Assembly (NCBI RefSeq): GCF_029784135.1
Contig: NC_073746.1
Span: 95,467,709 to 95,531,708, forward strand
From: Toxorhynchites rutilus septentrionalis
Lineage: Eukaryota; Arthropoda; Insecta; Diptera; Culicidae
Reading direction: 5' to 3'
Length of the DNA: 64,000 bases
This document shows positions 1-10,398 of the stretch, one piece after another. The position numbers and the translations under genes are program-made. Numbering within the stretch: the stretch's first letter is position 1; every line of letters begins with the position of its first letter. The notes under the pieces are model-generated. The model was not told the DNA's origin. It saw nothing but the letters and a program-made list of their open reading frames with translations, and searched no databases.

Positions 1-1468
1 ACTCAAATTCCATCGGTTCGTTTCGGGACCACCAACAAGTTCGAAAGAGTTGAATTTTATGTTACCTGATTACATAATATGATATGATTACCTTAGCCAA
101 CGATAGTCCTACGTTAACCTTGTAGTTATATCACAGATATAACCCACTTCCGGTTTTTTTTTGTCATAGAAACTAAGTATATATTAATGGGCCAATTCTA
201 ACTATTTAGAGCAGGGTTTATCAAAGTGGTCGATATCGACCCCCTGGGGTTAATTTCGGTTTCAAAGGGGTCGACATAAACGGAAATTGATTTTGGGGGT
301 TGACGAGGTGTGTAGATCGACCCCTTTTAACACTAGGTTCACGCGACACATTTTAGATAATCGACATATAATACTAAAGCCAATGAGCTATTTGCTTTTT
401 TTTTGAAAAAATATTACAATTGCGAAAAAATTGTATTCTAGTTGCATATATCTAGTCTAGTTGCATGGGAATATTGAACGAACACTGAAAACAAGTTTTT
501 TGGATCATAATTCAAAAACGAAAAAAGACACATCTTTGATTCCTGGATTTGTTATGTAAAAGCTTTCAGATCAGCTTTCAAGAAAAAATAAAAATATAAA
601 GCGCCTTCTATCTTTAACCGAGAATACTATGAACACAACACACTAACTAACACAATCAATAGAGGAACTGGTACAAATTCGGTACCCCGTGGGTAATTTG
701 GTACCCACCCGAATCTCCGGCGGTAATGCGCGCACTCTGGTGGTGAATAAAAAAAATGTTCTGGTAATGTAGTAACAAACGTCAGATGCCAAAAACCCAA
801 AATATCTGTGTTTTAAACAAAAAATCAAGTTTTGTTGTTTTTGAAATCTCGAAAATTGTTCATGTGCGTCTTTTGAAAAATCATTAAAAATCGAATAGTG
901 AGCCGATTTTGAATATTAAAGCTGATTTGGATCAAGAAATTGATGTTTTTCAACGAATTGAGTAAGTGTATAGAGATTTTAATCACAAATTTCATAGATT
1001 TCATTCCAAAGTGAAAATTCGGTATGTGGGTAATTTGGCACCCCAATGATTCATATGTAAAAATTGGACCCATTCCGCCTGCACCGATTGCAAGACTGAT
1101 TACTACGCTTGCGACTTTTGTAAAGGCTTTTGATTCGTTTTACTTTTTTAGTTAGAAATAAATCGAGATGAAATTTGTTCACTTATTCTTGAAAAAACCG
1201 TTTTTTCGTTCCTCTTTGTTTTGTAAAATTGCATGCTTTTTCGTCAAAGTTGAGTACGAAAGATAGTGTACAGGCAAAAAAAGATAGTGTACACGCATAA
1301 AAAAGATGGGTGGGTAATGTCGGGGACATAACCGGAGTGACGTAGGACTATACAAAGGGGACAGCTTTTGTTAAATATATATTTTAAATATATTGTTTTA
1401 TTTTCTTCTCCTACCTATCTACCTGAAAAATGGATTAGTTTACTGTTTACTCTTTATGAACATGTTGT

Positions 1469-1484
1469 GGTTCTGAAAAGAACC
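1469..1484 (-). terminator. histone 3' stem-loop (copy 1)
   Basis: Read on the minus strand this is GGTTCTTTTCAGAACC, a six-base-pair stem around a four-base loop that fits the consensus 3' stem-loop of replication-dependent histone mRNAs. It lies downstream of the H2A-like pseudogene at 1700-1945 and is followed on the same strand by an A/G-rich stretch. Its presence argues that the source was a genomic histone gene and not a polyadenylated cDNA. Confidence 0.7.
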
Positions 1485-1699
1485 TTCGGTGTTGTGTTAT
1501 TTTTATCACTCGATATTCCCATCTTGTTCGGTTAAACCTTACTGTTTAGCTATTGCGTTTGCCACTCGCCACAGCTTTCACAGTTGGAAAATTTCTTCCC
1601 ATCCAGCTTGTGACATGTTGTTCAGTAAATTACATTTAATGCGACGTGCAGGAGAAACACTTTGCCACTCACTGAAAATAATTATTGCCTTGATGAGCG

Positions 1700-1945
1700 C
1701 CGAACCGAAGCTGCTCTGTTCTTGATGCGGGTTTTCTGATTGTCGTGAGCAGCTTTGCAAGCCAACTCGAGCACTCCGACGGCCGAAACTCTATAACCGC
1801 TGTTAGGTATACTGGTGCTCCGGCACCAATCCGTTACCCTTGCGGAGCAATCAGTGAATGCGACCAACAGGGAACTGGAGACCTGCACGGTTCGAGTGAG
1901 ACTTTGCCTTTCCCTTAACTTGTCCTCCTTTGTTACGTCCACGAT
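1700..1945 (-). pseudogene. histone H2A pseudogene, copy 1
   Basis: On the minus strand the H2A N-terminal basic region and the start of the histone fold are readable in pieces: [26 protein letters not shown], a stop, LLRKGN, GAGAPVYL, and in another frame VLELACKAAHDNQKTRI. The canonical protein has VLELAGNAARDNKKTRI at that point. The initiator ATG has become ATC, there is an internal stop, and at least two frameshifts separate the pieces. After the KKTRI equivalent the similarity stops. A TATA-like box lies about 70 bp upstream and a histone stem-loop lies downstream at 1469. It cannot encode a histone. Confidence 0.8.
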
Positions 1946-2014
1946 GCCGATGCCGTACAACCACACGGGTTTACGGTTTGAAAGAAAATAAGATATTTTT
2001 TTGGGGTCCGCGTG

Positions 2015-2021
2015 TTTTATA
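2015..2021 (-). promoter_or_regulatory. TATA-like box upstream of H2A pseudogene 1
   Basis: The minus strand reads GAGTATAAAACACGCG, a good TATA box about 70 bp upstream of the degraded H2A start. Together with the 3' stem-loop it suggests that a genomic histone unit, promoter included, was copied into this place. Whether it is still active cannot be judged from sequence. Confidence 0.5.
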
Positions 2022-2677
2022 CTCTTGCGGTACACACTCACAGGATAGAGACAAATCAGCAGACTCAGCCAGAGGGGCGAGTCCAACGAGACGAACGAAT
2101 GAGCGTTAAAAGGGAGCGATGGCAAAAAATACATTCATTACGATTTGTTCGCTCGTTGGATTCACATGCAGGCTAAAAAGGGATCACAAAATTATCTTCA
2201 ATCAAAAGAGTTTATTGTTTTGTTATCACTCGATATCCCCATCTTGTTCGGCTAAACCTTCCTGTTTAGCGATTTGTTGCCACTCGCCACAGCTTTCACA
2301 GTTGGAAAATTCCAACAAGATGTCCCATCCAGCTTTGTGACATGTTGTACAGTAAATTACATTCAATGCGACGTGCCGAAGCACCACTCAGTGTCGCATT
2401 GGAGGCGATTTTAACCTGTAATTGAACTTTTGCGATGACAGTGGACAGTGTCGACTTTCAACTTTCAATCTGGAAACAATTTAAGAATTGGTGAAAATTT
2501 AATAATCAGGAAAGTCCCCAACTATCAATAAGCTCAGAACAACTGCCAAATTCACATACTCATCAGATCCTGGCAAACAAATTATGAAAAAATCAATTTG
2601 TGTTTTATTATTATTTTGGATAATGTTTTAGAAAGCATTGAACTGTATTTCCTAAACTCTTTTTTGGAAGGTTTAAT

Positions 2678-2693
2678 GGCCCTGAAAAGCGCC
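2678..2693 (-). terminator. histone 3' stem-loop (copy 2)
   Basis: The minus strand reads GGCGCTTTTCAGGGCC followed by ATTAAACC and an A-rich purine tract. This matches the histone mRNA stem-loop with a downstream purine-rich element of the kind bound by U7 snRNP. It lies about 220 bp downstream of the recognisable part of H2A pseudogene 2. Confidence 0.7.
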
Positions 2694-2909
2694 TTGTGTT
2701 ATGGAATGGTTCCAATTTAGAAAACTTAGTACTCGTGGTTTTGAAAAAAACCATTTCGAACGCCCTCGATGCCGCCTTGTTCTGGATTTGCCACCAAAGC
2801 AGTTTGTATAAAGAACAAACTTTTTTCTACTGCTACCTGATGCCGTTTGCGATTGCGTTTGCCACTCGCCACTCGCTGCAACTGCCTGTTGTCTTGATGT
2901 CCACCGAAC

Positions 2910-3126
2910 CGAATGTGTTCTGTTCTGAATGCGGGTTTTCTTATCGTCGCGAGCTGCTTTACCAGCCAACTCGATCACTTCGGCGACCGAAACTATGTAA
3001 CGCCGGCTAGGTGGACTGGTGCACTGGTACTAACGCGCTCGGCCTAGCGGGGAACTCCAGATCAACACGGTTCGAGCGGGATTTTGCCTTTCCCTTCACT
3101 TTTCCTCCTTTACCATGTTCAGACAT
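2910..3126 (-). pseudogene. histone H2A pseudogene, copy 2
   Basis: The minus strand begins ATG at 3126 and reads MSEHGKGGKVKGKAKSRSNR, then VDLEFP. This is the H2A N-terminus with changes at positions 3-4 and after SRSNR. A deletion removes the segment between the FPVGRIH region and the AERV region; the frame is then lost but recovers as VIELAGKAARDDKKTRIQNR. Upstream on the minus strand lie a reversed CCAAT (ATTGGTCGCAG) and an A/T-rich TATA-like stretch (TTAAAAATCCCC), so promoter DNA seems to be included. Beyond KKTRI the sequence no longer resembles H2A until the stem-loop at 2678. This is a broken gene. Confidence 0.85.
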
Positions 3127-3833
3127 GGCTGCTTGGGTTGGTTTGTTGATGTGTTGTGATGCGAACCGATGTGGTGTACGGTTTGAATGAGAATGATCGT
3201 TACGGCAGCGGAGCGGGGATTTTTAAGCCAACTGGCTGGCTCGAGAATTACGCATGTGTGAGACTGCGACCAATGTTTCGTTCATTTTTTTCTTTTTCCT
3301 TTCCAATCGTGCTTCATTCTATTTCGCTGCTGATCTGGTTGCCCGTTTTGATCGGTACGATTTGAGGAGCACAAAATGGACCAATCAAAAATGGGCACAT
3401 AGAGCATTTTGACAATGCTTGATATTTCACAATTATTCAATTATTTATCTCAAGAAAAATGAAATGTTATTCGTTATGATAGATGTGTAGATATATTTCC
3501 TATCAATTGATGCAAAAACCTTTGCGATCTATTGAGAAATGCTCGAGTTATAAGCGGTCCAAATCTTGCATTTTTTCCTACTTGTTCAGTGCCTAGATTT
3601 CCATTTCACCCCCTATATCTTCCGGTTAGACGTAGTCCTACGTCAAAATATCTCAGGAAACTTCAGATGGGTCGCGACGAGGGAAAAATGTTACTTAATT
3701 TATTATAGACCAACAGATTTCCTCTCCAGCTGGACGAGTCTACATTACTCAGCTTTTTTTTTTTGCATTATATATTTAATTTTATCACTTTAATTTTTGA
3801 TTTACAATTAGTTTACAAAGTAAGAGATTCCAC

Positions 3834-4320
3834 ATGGTGGAATCTTTAGTCCAATTACCCAGCAATGGAGCTCTGTTGTTAGGGTATGTTCGATACATTA
3901 AGGGTGAAAATATGTGCCAAGAAATTAGTTTTGCTACATTTATGAAGACTGATACCAGAGGAGAATCCGTCTTTCAGGCCATGGAACGGTACAATTACCG
4001 ACAAAGCTATTCCATGGAAGAACATTGTGACTGATGGTGCACCATCTATGGTCGGTCGCCATCGTGGTTTTACAGCTCACTCAAAGTTCCAACTGCGAGT
4101 GGTACTGGTCATTAACTGCTTGATTCACAGACAACATTCAGTAGCAAAAATTCTGAGACCTAAATCGCATAAGTCTTTACAATATGTTATAAGTGCTATT
4201 AATAAGCTTCGAAGCAATTCTTTGAACTCTCGATTATTTGCTCAGCCATATGAGAAATCTTTACTCGGTTATATCTACACGCTGGAGTTCGCTAACCACC
4301 AAGAGATTCTTGCTTAGCAA
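3834..4320 (+). pseudogene. hAT (ZBED5-like) transposase fragment
   Basis: Two short overlapping frames carry the central region of a hAT-family transposase. The most telling piece is VTDGAPSMVGRHRGFTAHSK, followed by NCLIHRQHSVAK and LQYVISAINKLRSNSLNSRLF. These match the TDGAxxMxGRxxG and CxIHRQxLxxK blocks that carry acidic catalytic residues in this family. A frameshift near 4000-4030 separates the upstream part from TDGAPSMVG. The N-terminal BED finger and the C-terminal dimerisation region are not recognisable. It lies near the right end of the hAT element in the orientation expected for its own transposase. Confidence 0.75.
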
Positions 4321-5098
4321 GAATTTCAGCTTTTTAAAATTTATGTTCCAGCTGCAGAGTGAAGATCTCAACTTGATTGAAACAGTATCAATAATATCGG
4401 TCTTTCTGACAAAACAAAATTTAAGCAGAAAAGAATATTCACATTTTCCACATTTTATAGTGTGTAAGTGATTTGTATGAATGATTATTAATTACACTTG
4501 ATATTTACTAAAATAAATGTCTATTTATTTTGTTGAATATGATGAGAGAATATTTTTTCTGGTATGTCACATTACTTCCTTTTTTCGGAAGAATGTCGCG
4601 AATGTGAATGGAACCTTTTGCCTTGCGTGGTACGGACGTTTTGAAATTGATAGTTATTCAGTAAAAAAAACGAAAGATAGCATTTTCAAAGATATTAGGC
4701 TATAGGGGTCTGAGGTATGACATTCATTCTGGAAAAGGGGTCTCTTGCCCTAAATAGTTTGAAAACCCCTGATTTAGAGTATTGACTTGACTTACCCATC
4801 GTTATATTTTTTTATTCAACAAAGCTCGTGTTAAAGCATCTTAAATCTAACTTCCTAAATAGTTGCTATCATTATTATGTATTCTGTTTTGAACAGCTTC
4901 ATAAACATGAAATATTTTTGAAAAAAACTAAAAGATAATTTTAAATCTTTTCAATTTTTCCATCTCAATTCGACGGTTGTGTTGAATTTAAATTGAAAGA
5001 CCCAAGCGCCGCTTTTTGTCTTCTAGCGTTTTCATTTATTTAGAATTGTAGACAATTTTCATGATCCTGAAAATTGAATCAGCATCGAGACTGAATAA

Positions 5099-5232
5099 TA
5101 CAACCTCGAGTAATCGGTTACATATTACTAACATAGTCGTAAGACAAAAATTGTCAAAATATCGAACTCCCGGCCCCGTCGGGCTAACGCCATATGTGTC
5201 TTAATAAAATATTATATATATTTTGGAGAAAA
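5099..5232 (+). mobile_element. 5'-truncated I-like LINE, 3' tail only
   Basis: These 134 bp match the 3' untranslated end of the LINE at 51883-61235, with the same order of blocks on the opposite strand: cctcgagtaatcggttacata, gtcgtaagacaaaaattg, cggccccgtcgggctaacgcc, and an A/T-rich tail after cttaataaaa. An 11 bp direct repeat, agactgaataa, flanks it (5088-5098 and 5233-5243). It is therefore a complete target-primed insertion that was truncated soon after initiation. Confidence 0.85.
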
Positions 5233-5660
5233 AGACTGAATAACATGGATGCATAATTTTCAAATTCTTTCTGCCTCTGAAGATTTTTTCAAACGGTATG
5301 ATTGGAATCAACTAAAACACAATTGTCACAACTTACAGAATTTATATTATACGCTTGTGATTTTCCAAAATATGGAATTGAGAAAATGACTTCTGCATTC
5401 GCTCAAAGCATTTATCATGGCATCCATGCCACTCTAATAGTAGAATCCTAGTCGCATCAATCGCTTCTGCTGCCATCGAATCGCCAAGAGGTCCAAAAAG
5501 AGACACCATAAAAAACTAAGTTATGTGCAAATAGACTGAAGACATGCAAAAAATTGTTGAACAGGTTTTATTGATTCGTGAAATTCATAGCATGCCAAAT
5601 ATTTACGCTGCAATAGATCGAATCGCCAAGAGGTCCAAAAAGAGACACCATAAAAAACTA

Positions 5661-6963
5661 ATGTCTGCTTCATTTAATATTGGAACACAAACAATTGCGT
5701 GTAGTTCAGTCATTTATTAACGAATTCATAATTTGTTTTTCATACAAATGTAGCATTTTCTTTACTCTTTCATAAAAAAAAATTAAAAAAATTATTCATT
5801 GCTGTTTCGAAGAAATTCTCGTACTTTTCCCGTAATACGGCACATTAGGCGGCGCACACCCTTTTCGACCACCGTTTTGGCGATTTGATTCCATCAGTTC
5901 TCCATTTGAGTCATGTTCCTAACAAGTTTTCCCTTTGCCTTAAGCCTCCGCTTCGTGATTGCCCAGTATTTCTCTATCGGCCGGAACTGGGGGCAGTTTG
6001 GGGGATTGAGGTCCTTCGGTATTACGCTGACCCCGTTCGTTGCGTACCATTCCATAACCGTTTTGCTGTAATGGCAGCTTGCGAGGTCCGGCCAAAACAT
6101 TACTGGACGGTCGTGGGCACGAATAAACGGCAGAATCCGTTTCTGTAGGCACTCTTTTTTGTAGACTTCTGATGTCATTGTCTTGTCAGTGAGAAAGACT
6201 TTGGTTTTCTGTCCACAACTGCATATCCCCTGCCAAATCATGTACTTGCGGGCGAATTTATCCGCAAACACGAACTTAAATTTTGCAGGTACATCCCCCG
6301 AGCCGTCGGCAAATAAAATTTTTAACCTGGGATTTGCCCAAAGTCCGCCTTCACGTAGGTCTCATCGTCCATCAGAATACATCCGTCGAACTTGGTCAGC
6401 ACTTGGTCGTACAGCTTTCGAGCACGAATTCTGGCCACATTGTTCTGCTTCAGCGTCCGATTTGGCTGTTTGCTGGCTCGGAATGACCTTATTCCTTCCC
6501 GGAGACTAATTCGTCGCACCGTACTGTGAGCGGCCTGGAACTTATTGGCCAAATCGCGGTCTGAAAGATTGGGATTCCTCTTGACGGCCTTGATGACTTT
6601 CCCACGCAGTTTCCGGTCGACAGTTCCACTCCGACGCTTCGAATGCGGCTTCCGAGCCGTCGTCAATGTTTCCTTGTACTGCTTGATAACACGCCATACG
6701 GTATTTCTGGGCATTTTAAGCTGTTTAGCTAGCTTAGATGCCGACAACAATGAATTTTCAAGAAAACTGTGCACAATTTTATCTCTCCGTTCGGCTTCCT
6801 TGGCGGTTGTCTACAAAATGCTATCGTTTGGTGTTATGACATAAATACATGGTGTAAGGTAATGAATTTCCCGACACGTGGGTGAAAAAAGTTTCCAAAT
6901 CCGTCCACTAGGAGCGCCACAATGAGCAAAAGAATTTGTTCCAATATTAAATGAAGCAGACTT
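5661..6963 (-). mobile_element. Tc1/mariner-superfamily DD37E transposon (ITmD37E-like), copy 1
   Basis: This 1303 bp element is flanked by TA on both sides. Its inverted termini read a(t/a)gtctgcttcatttaatattggaaca. The empty site survives in the first unit of the surrounding tandem repeat (ctaagttatg). The encoded transposase has 37 residues between the second aspartate and the glutamate, the diagnostic spacing of the ITmD37E family described from mosquitoes. The transposase is broken, so the copy can move only if supplied in trans. Confidence 0.9.
5792..6815 (-). pseudogene. DD37E transposase, inactivated
   Basis: The N-terminal part (from about 6815) has the paired helix-turn-helix region: KLAKQLKMPRNTVWRVIKQY, then a basic linker, then SDRDLANKFQAAHSTVRRIS. 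The first catalytic Asp is in MDDETYVKADF. A one-base frameshift near 6325 separates this from the second half. That half has WQGICSCGQKTKVF, the second Asp in FWPDLASCHYSK and the Glu in RPIEKYW, 37 residues apart. A TGG-to-TGA stop near 5898 cuts off the last part (WNQIAKTVVEKGVRRL to FRNSNE). The start is also degraded, as no ATG precedes the conserved region in frame. Confidence 0.88.
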
Positions 6964-7063
6964 TAAGTTATGTGCAAATAGACTGAAGACATGCAAAAAA
7001 TTGTTGAACAGGTTTTATTGATTCGTGAAATTCATAACATGCCAAATATTTACGCTGCAATAG

Positions 7064-7465
7064 ACTCCTAAAAACTTCATAACATATTTTTCGGAACAGC
7101 GTACTTTGCGAAGAAGTGTAACATTGCCTAGGCATATTTAGGCAATATTTACACCCTAAAAATTTCCATATATTTTCAAGATCACGCACGCTTCTTTGAT
7201 TTCAAATCGCTACAGAACTTCATTCAAACTCTACATCAACCATTCTACAGAATATGTTGATCATTGTTATCATCAGTTATTGAGTAGAAGTCGATTTTTG
7301 GTAGAATACAAAAATACTGTTTTCAGACAAAATCGACATCTTAATAAAAACGAATGAAAATAGCAAAAATTTAAAACGGGAGTGGGGCCAGTTGCAAATT
7401 ATACGTAATTTAAATGAAAAAAAATCATATTTTCCGAGAAAGCTGTTCATTGATGGATTAAGGAA
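7064..7465. other. unassigned A/T-rich DNA
   Basis: I see no coding potential, terminal repeats or family motif in this interval. It lies between the 142 bp tandem repeat and the 3' end of a degraded LINE. Confidence 0.5.
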
Positions 7466-9510
7466 AAGGATAATATAAGGATATAAGGACGATCACAAAC
7501 GAAGATCGATAACTTTTAGGAAGACATATATTTGGGACATGTAATCAAGGTCTAACCGAGCAAACACCTCTCTCACCGGTACATTGGGCTGCCTTCCTCT
7601 GGCCCGAAGAGAGTTCTCTAAATTCGATCTGGCAACAAGATACATCTCGCACGACCAAACAACGTGTTCGATGTCGTGTTAACCTTAGCCACAAGCACAG
7701 ATATTGCTATTGGCAAGATTAAAACGAAAAAGTAGCGCGTCTAACGAACAGTGATTGGACATGAATCGAGAGAAGGTGCGAATAAAGTTCCGACTCAAGT
7801 CCAGACTTTTGAACCATGGTTTGAGGCTAACTTTAGGGATAATCGATTGAAGCCACCGGCCCAATTCATCTTCGTTCCACTTACGTTGCCAGTTAGCGAT
7901 GGTATTTTTACGGACTAAAGAATAAAATTCATTGAAGGCGTTTTGACACTTATAAATGTCACCTTCAATCGCACCCACCTTTGCTAATGAGTCAGCCCTC
8001 TCATTACCCGGAATTGAGCAATGTGAAGGAACCCAGACACTGGTAATGACATAACAGCATCTGGTTAAGGCACTCAAAATTCTCATATTCTCTCAAGGAT
8101 GTATGGCGAATGCTTTTCCTGCCTTACTGAACGGATAGCTAAGACTATCCGTTACAATGTAATAGTGTTCAACAGGTTATGAGGCAACGCTGTCCAGCGC
8201 CCAGTGAATTGCTGCCAATTCAGCAATATACACTGAGCAAGGATACTGAAGACTGTGTGGGGTGCTAAAAAATTCATTGAACACTCCAAATCCTGTGGAC
8301 TCATTCATAGAGGACCCATCAGTGAAGTACATATCATCACAATTGATACGCCCATACTTTGCATTGAAGATCGTAGGAACGATCCCCGATCGATGATAAT
8401 CTGGAATTCCATGGATTTTCTCCCTCATGAACAGATCAAAATGTACATAGGAATTGATGTAGTCAGGAAAACAAACGCGGTTGGGAATATACGAAGAAGG
8501 ATCAACCTGCATGGAGATGAATTCATGTTATGAACTCATAAATCCAGAGTGGAAATTTAGCTCGATCAGTTGATCAAAATTTCCGATCACCACCGAAGAG
8601 ATAGTAAATTGAAGCGATATTTTAGTGGGAGTACTCCTGCCAAAACCTGAAGACTCATGGTATGCGTTGAGGGCATACATCCCAACGCAATACGGGGACA
8701 AAGATATTGAATTCGCTCGAGTTTAATGAGGTGTGTTTTGGCAGCTGATTGAAAACAGACACTGTCATACTCCATTACTGAGAGAATAGTTGTTCGATAC
8801 AACATTATAAGATCTTCGGGAGAGGCTCCCCACCAGGTGCCGGTGATTGTAAGGAGAAAGTTTATTCTTTGTTGGCATTTGGTCATATGGGCCCCCCAGG
8901 TACGCTTGGAGTCGAACCAGACCCCAAGATACTTGAATGACAAAGCATGAGTGATCGGTTTAGCCAAACGTTGAAGTTTTTGTTTTGCTGGTTTTCGCTT
9001 CCTAGAAAAGACGACCATCTCTGTTTTCTCCGTGGAGAATTCAATCCCTAGACCAATGGCCCAAGTTGAAGAAATGTTCAAAGTATCTTGTAAGGGTCCT
9101 TGATCCTACGACAGAAACCTGTCCATCATCTGCAAGTTGTCTTGGGCTTCAATTTTGTGTAAGGCAAATGACAATATAGCTTACATAGAAGTTGTACAAA
9201 AGGGGACTTAAACACAAGCCCTGAGGGAAGTCCATGTAAAAGACTCAACTTACTGCCGAATCTCCGTGAGAAAAACTCAAATGATTCTCACAAAGCAAGT
9301 TATGTAACATGTTATTCAATACTGAAGACATATGTTTTTTAAAAAAACTGAAGCCATATGTTTTTTTTGCGTGATCCATTTGAATTTCTGAAGGAAGCAA
9401 CGCAAGACAATCATTCGTTCCCTTGCCCCTGTGTATCTGAGAGTAGGCCATTTGTTTCAACCCATCGATCAAGGCGAAATAAAATCATTTTCTCCAAGAA
9501 TTTTCATTTA
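7466..9510 (-). pseudogene. degraded I-like LINE, 3' part (RT C-terminus and RNase H)
   Basis: This is a diverged copy of the full-length LINE at 38975-45044, carrying its 3' UTR, RNase H and the C-terminal half of reverse transcriptase. Recognisable pieces are FSTEKTEMVVFSRKRKPAKQ and FKYLGVWFDSKRTWGAHM (RT thumb region), YFTDGSSMNESTGFGVFNEF (RNase H strand 1, first Asp), VYIAELAAIHWALDSV (Glu) and WVPSHCSIPGNERADSLAKV (last Asp). Several frameshifts and stops break the frame and a stretch near 8090-8180 is shortened. The sequence continues without loss at 21816: the two parts were separated by the insertion 9511-21813. Confidence 0.88.
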
Positions 9511-9984
9511 GGGGAAGACGGGGTAAGATGTCCTTCAGGATTTCTCCTATCTGTTGTGCTGCATATCTTTGAGTATATAATAATATACTACTATAAGTGT
9601 AAAACTGTTGATTATTTAACTTTTTTGGCGTTTTTTTTATTTATTTTTGAAATGATAAAAAAAATACATTTTATTTTGCTGGCGCGGTAAGAAGGACCAC
9701 CCACGGGGTAAAACGGACCATTACGAGATAAGACGGAGCGATGCTATTTTCAAAAAGTTTAGTCTAGTAAAAATTACAGGAACAGTGTTGTCTAAGGTAC
9801 TTAATGTTTAGGGTTCTTCTCGAACTACACACAAACTTCTGGATAGGCCATTCATATTCCATGTGCAGAGTTTTGAAAATATTTGTGAAAAATTTGCCAA
9901 ATTTTCGGAATCTATAAGAACGTAGATAATCTAAAATCTTTCAAAATCTGTTCACGTGAAGTCAGAATGACCCCGAAGTAAGCA

Positions 9985-10377
9985 TTTCTAGTTCCGATTC
10001 GATATGTTGTTTCGTTCAGGCAGCTCGAATGTCAGTTTCTTGACATCTCGCATTGTTATGGCGTAGAATCGATTCTTCAGCAAATGCTCCACCAGTTCTT
10101 GTTCTTGAGTAGTGGTAAAAACTGGATCAATAGATCCGAGCTCCATCGTCGATGATTTATTGCCTTTGATTTGTTTGTGGTTCTAGAAATTCCAAAACTG
10201 AATGAAGCTGTTCTGATGGACATGCCGTTATCCACTGCCGCTTTAGATGGCTAATGCAATTCTATTCAATTCTATGCAATGGACGGATGCAATGGACGTT
10301 GGATAAGCTGAATATGGATTCAGCTTATCCAACGTCCATTGCATCCGCGACGACTTCTTTATGTACTTTCGAGGCAT
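9985..10377 (-). pseudogene. pogo-like transposase N-terminus (HTH_psq and CENP-B-like region)
   Basis: On the minus strand an ATG at 10377 starts MPRKYIKKSSRMQWTLDKLN, a typical basic N-terminus of psq/pogo-type transposases. A 29 bp inverted duplication (10285-10346) then disrupts the frame. Beyond it the DNA-binding helix-turn-helix is readable as AVDNGMSIRTASFSFGISRT, followed by SDPVFTTTQEQELVEHLL and AITMRDVKKLTFELPERNNI. This is the linker that precedes the CENP-B HTH in Tigger-like proteins. Nothing of the DDE nuclease remains. The location near one inverted terminus and the orientation fit the transposase of the 9511-21813 element. Confidence 0.75.
10285..10346. repeat. perfect 29 bp palindrome with 4 bp loop
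   Basis: The left arm starts ggatgcaatggacgttgg and ends aagctgaat; the spacer is atgg; the right arm is the exact reverse complement. The arm corresponds to transposase codons around MQWTLDKLN, so this is a local inverted duplication within the pogo-like gene. On the left, ggatgcaatggac is preceded by a partial extra copy (atgcaatggac, 10274-10284). The structure could extrude as a cruciform or form a strong RNA hairpin. Confidence 0.9.
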
Positions 10378-10398
10378 TTGTGTGTAAAGAGACGAGCA

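Larger units (their letters stand above)
1485..2375. repeat. about 160 bp segment present twice, 720 bp apart
   Basis: The stretches 1489-1650 and 2212-2370 are direct repeats with a few indels. Both run from tatcactcgatat through gtttagc, gccactcgccacagcttt and cagttggaaaatt to gcgacgtgc. Read on the minus strand the second copy has a short open stretch with two Cys-x2-Cys pairs (around TTCHKAG and CESCGEW), which I could not assign. Part of the unit (gccactcgcca) also recurs near 2867. The repeat shows that this histone-bearing block was duplicated inside the hAT element. Confidence 0.65.
212..4771 (+). mobile_element. hAT transposon with ZBED5-like transposase remnant
   Basis: The ends are imperfect terminal inverted repeats: the left begins cagggtttatcaaagtgg and the right, read on the complementary strand, begins caggggttttcaaactat. 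They are flanked by a perfect 8 bp direct repeat, atttagag (204-211 and 4772-4779), the target duplication length typical of hAT elements. Near the right end is a decayed hAT transposase of the vertebrate ZBED5/FAM200 type. The interior (about 1330-3380) is unusual because it holds two histone H2A pseudogenes on the minus strand. Motifs of the ggtacccc/gggtaatttgg type recur at 669-715 and 1018-1045, suggesting a further small nested repeat. The element looks inactive because no long transposase frame survives. Confidence 0.85.
5475..7063. repeat. 142 bp tandem duplication, second unit split by a transposon
   Basis: Unit 1 is 5475-5616. Unit 2 starts at 5617, runs to the TA at 5659-5660, is interrupted by the DD37E transposon, and continues from 6966 to 7063. 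Both units begin atcgaatcgccaagaggtcc and end tttacgctgcaatag. Apart from the insertion they differ by very few bases (for example catagcatg versus cataacatg). Duplication therefore preceded the transposon insertion, and unit 1 preserves the empty target site. Confidence 0.9.
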
